Below are positions 56,861 to 64,000 of a stretch of DNA of 64,000 bases, in pieces. The notes beneath the pieces are model-generated. The model searched no databases. It was not told where the DNA came from and saw only the letters and a program-made list of their open reading frames with translations. Location of the stretch: NCBI RefSeq assembly GCF_000224145.3, contig NC_020168.2, forward strand, positions 2,880,080 through 2,944,079. The letters run 5' to 3'. Every line of letters starts with the position of its first letter. Positions within the stretch are counted from its first letter, which is position 1. The position numbers and the translations under genes are program-made. The DNA is from Ciona intestinalis. Taxonomy: Eukaryota > Chordata > Ascidiacea > Phlebobranchia > Cionidae.

Positions 56861-57796
56861 ATGGTGTCAGATGATGCCATACGAAATTGCTGCATAAAAC
56901 TGGCTATATCATCTGGTTCTGCCGGAATTGCCGAAAGCATAACGTTTCCCTTTGATCTTACCAAGACAAGATTACAAATACAAGGTGAAGTTGCATCTAA
57001 CAGTCATGGAACTACTTTGGTAAAACGTCGTATGTTAAGAACAGTCTATCACGTAGCCAGCGATGAAGGGTTTACAAAGCTGTGGAGTGGTCTATCACCA
57101 GCTGTGTATCGACAATTTATTTATTCTGGCTGTCGTGCACCATTGTATGAATTTTTGAGGGAACATGTCCTAGGCAAGAATCCAGATGGAAAATTTTCCT
57201 TTTTTAAATCGTTGCTTGCGGGTGCAACTGCTGGAGCAATTGGACAGTTTATTGCAAGCCCATTGGACTTGGTGAAAGTCAAAATGCAAATGGTGAATCA
57301 GAAAACATGTGTTCCACAAAAGACAATAAAGTTCCGATCTGTATTTCATGTGCTACAGCATACGTATAGTTCCGGTGGTATCAAAGGTTTATGGGCTGGA
57401 TGGGGACCAAATGTAAAGAGAGCTACCTTAGTAAACATGGGACAATTTGCCACTTATGACAATGTCAAACAATATATATTGAAAAACAGTAAACTTAATG
57501 ATGCAATTGCCTGCTGGTCTTTAGCAAGCCTTTGTACTGGGTTCGTGACCTCAACCATAAGCACGCCTGCTGATGTTGTGAAGACAAGAGTCATGAATCA
57601 AACCAGAGATTCAAAAGGCAGAGGTTTATTTTATAAATCTTCTTTAGAGTGTTTGGTAAAAACAGCCCGCCAAGAAGGATTTTTCAGCCTATATAAAGGT
57701 TTTATTCCAAGCTGTTTACGCATTGTACCTTGGAATATTATTTTTTGGATAACGCAAGAAGAGTTACGTAATATGTTTGGCTTATCTGCATTTTAG
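56861..57796 (+). CDS. UCP4-like mitochondrial carrier, intronless copy B
   Basis: A single exon encodes 311 residues with three SLC25 repeats: FPFDLTKTR (about residue 29), SPLDLVKVK (134) and TPADVVKTR (237). It shares GLWAGWGPNVKRATLVNMG and FYKSSLECL with copy A and with UCP4, but differs at many positions, so the two copies are old paralogues and not recent duplicates. The start is supported by a good context (AACCATGG). Like copy A it is an inner-membrane carrier by family, with an uncertain substrate. It is divergent from NFAT5 and convergent with DNA ligase I. The absence of introns in both copies suggests descent from a retroposed gene. Confidence 0.93.
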   Translation: MVSDDAIRNCCIKLAISSGSAGIAESITFPFDLTKTRLQIQGEVASNSHGTTLVKRRMLRTVYHVASDEGFTKLWSGLSPAVYRQFIYSGCRAPLYEFLREHVLGKNPDGKFSFFKSLLAGATAGAIGQFIASPLDLVKVKMQMVNQKTCVPQKTIKFRSVFHVLQHTYSSGGIKGLWAGWGPNVKRATLVNMGQFATYDNVKQYILKNSKLNDAIACWSLASLCTGFVTSTISTPADVVKTRVMNQTRDSKGRGLFYKSSLECLVKTARQEGFFSLYKGFIPSCLRIVPWNIIFWITQEELRNMFGLSAF

Positions 57797-58704
57797 TGTT
57801 AAACCTGAAAGTGTTGAAACATTTCACTTTCAACAAGTGGATTAATTCTTGAGTTTTTCTTATTATTTTACTGTATGCCTATTGCATTTTTAATTTACAT
57901 ACTCTACTGACCATACAACACGGTATACAAATGTTATTAAATTTCCAGCTGGTGGAATCAACTGCTGCTTTATAATAATCCGCAATCGTAAATTAACTTG
58001 CAATAATTTAAAAGGCCACACCTCAGTAAATTAATGGTGATACATCAAACTATGTCCAATATATTACTACAGCTTAAACACATCATATATGTGCACTGTA
58101 TTACATGTGGTTTAAAAAATAAATCTTTTTGGCTGCAAATAATTTGTTCATGTAAAAACTATTTCATTTTAATTGCCAGTTAATGCAAGTGTGATTTCAC
58201 GCTTTTAATTTTATTCATTGCTTGGCTTTTCCTCTGCCAATAAATTGATTTTCGTTAGTGAGCGTATTCATTTGGTTGTACATTTAGTTTGAATGTATAA
58301 GGAAAGTTAGCAGTTATATAAGGTTTTAAACCTATGCTTGAAATCCTAAAACAGCATAGTATATACAATACATGTTTATGGTAGGTAAAAGTTTTGTTGT
58401 TGTTATTATTGCTTTGAAGAAATATTATAGTAAGGTATAGAATGAATTATTTAACATACATGCCGTTATACTACACATGTGCGAACTGTTACACAGCACT
58501 TTATTCGCACTATACAAATATTGAACTAACCAAACTAGAACAGGTAAATAGCTTGGTTTATTATAAGCACAGTTCATATTGACACTGTATCTCTAAAACA
58601 GCTAATAATATCAGGCAGTGAGAACATTCAGCAATTTTTAACATCTCAGTTCATATTGAAATTGTAATTTTAAAACAGCTGATAATGTCTGACAGTTAAA
58701 AGAT
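57797..58704. other. Convergent 3' region between UCP4-like copy B and DNA ligase I
   Basis: AT-rich, about 0.9 kb, with no supportable gene. It should contain the 3' UTRs of both genes. Confidence 0.4.

Positions 58705-64000
<5,296 letters not shown>

Overview
The window looks like a draft scaffold from an ascidian tunicate, most likely Ciona (intestinalis/robusta group). The evidence is an AT-rich chordate-type gene set (NFAT5, DNA ligase I, UCP4, lipocalin, Src-like kinases) with many short GT-AG introns, many copies of one tRNA-derived SINE, and one MITE family with ends like GGGGAAGATGGGACA. There are five assembly gaps (50 N or about 125 N). All gene models below were built by hand from splice sites, reading phase and remembered family sequences; no search was run.

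Layout. 38-556 (-): the first three exons of a secreted lipocalin, running off the left edge. 557-7554: gene-poor, with several MITEs, two fold-back elements and one unidentified decayed frame. 7555-8493 (-): an intronless UCP4-type mitochondrial carrier. 10937-17194 (-): a multi-exon gene whose exons join in phase to encode SH3-SH2-SH3-SH2, then a DUF294/GlnD-like nucleotidyltransferase domain and C-terminal TPRs. 17338-33609 (-): three successive Src-like kinase modules. The first (28557-33609) is a pseudokinase; the second (21484-27132) and third (17338-20894) keep catalytic residues and are recent duplicates, introns included. Intron phases allow all three to be one polypeptide. Its tail carries YVNI and YEEI, and the SH3-SH2 gene starts only 143 bp downstream on the same strand.

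33.6-39.2 kb is repeat-rich and holds no gene I can support. 39306-54835 (-): NFAT5/TonEBP in 13 exons. Its apparent stop lies in what looks like cloning-vector polylinker next to a gap, so the true C-terminus is missing. 56861-57796 (+): a second intronless UCP4 paralogue, divergent from NFAT5. 58705-64000 (-): the 3' 13 exons of DNA ligase I, convergent with the second UCP4 and running off the right edge.

The most interesting part is the 11-34 kb block. Kinase catalytic modules and Src-type SH3-SH2 modules, normally in one protein, are encoded by two adjacent same-strand genes, possibly an operon-like pair. The SH3-SH2 half is joined to a nucleotidyltransferase/TPR protein. The repeat content is also informative: two TTAA-flanked piggyBac-like elements (one inside a SINE, one carrying a cluster of TGACGTCA sites inside NFAT5), a hAT-like element with an 8-bp target duplication, and a ligase exon held between two SINEs.
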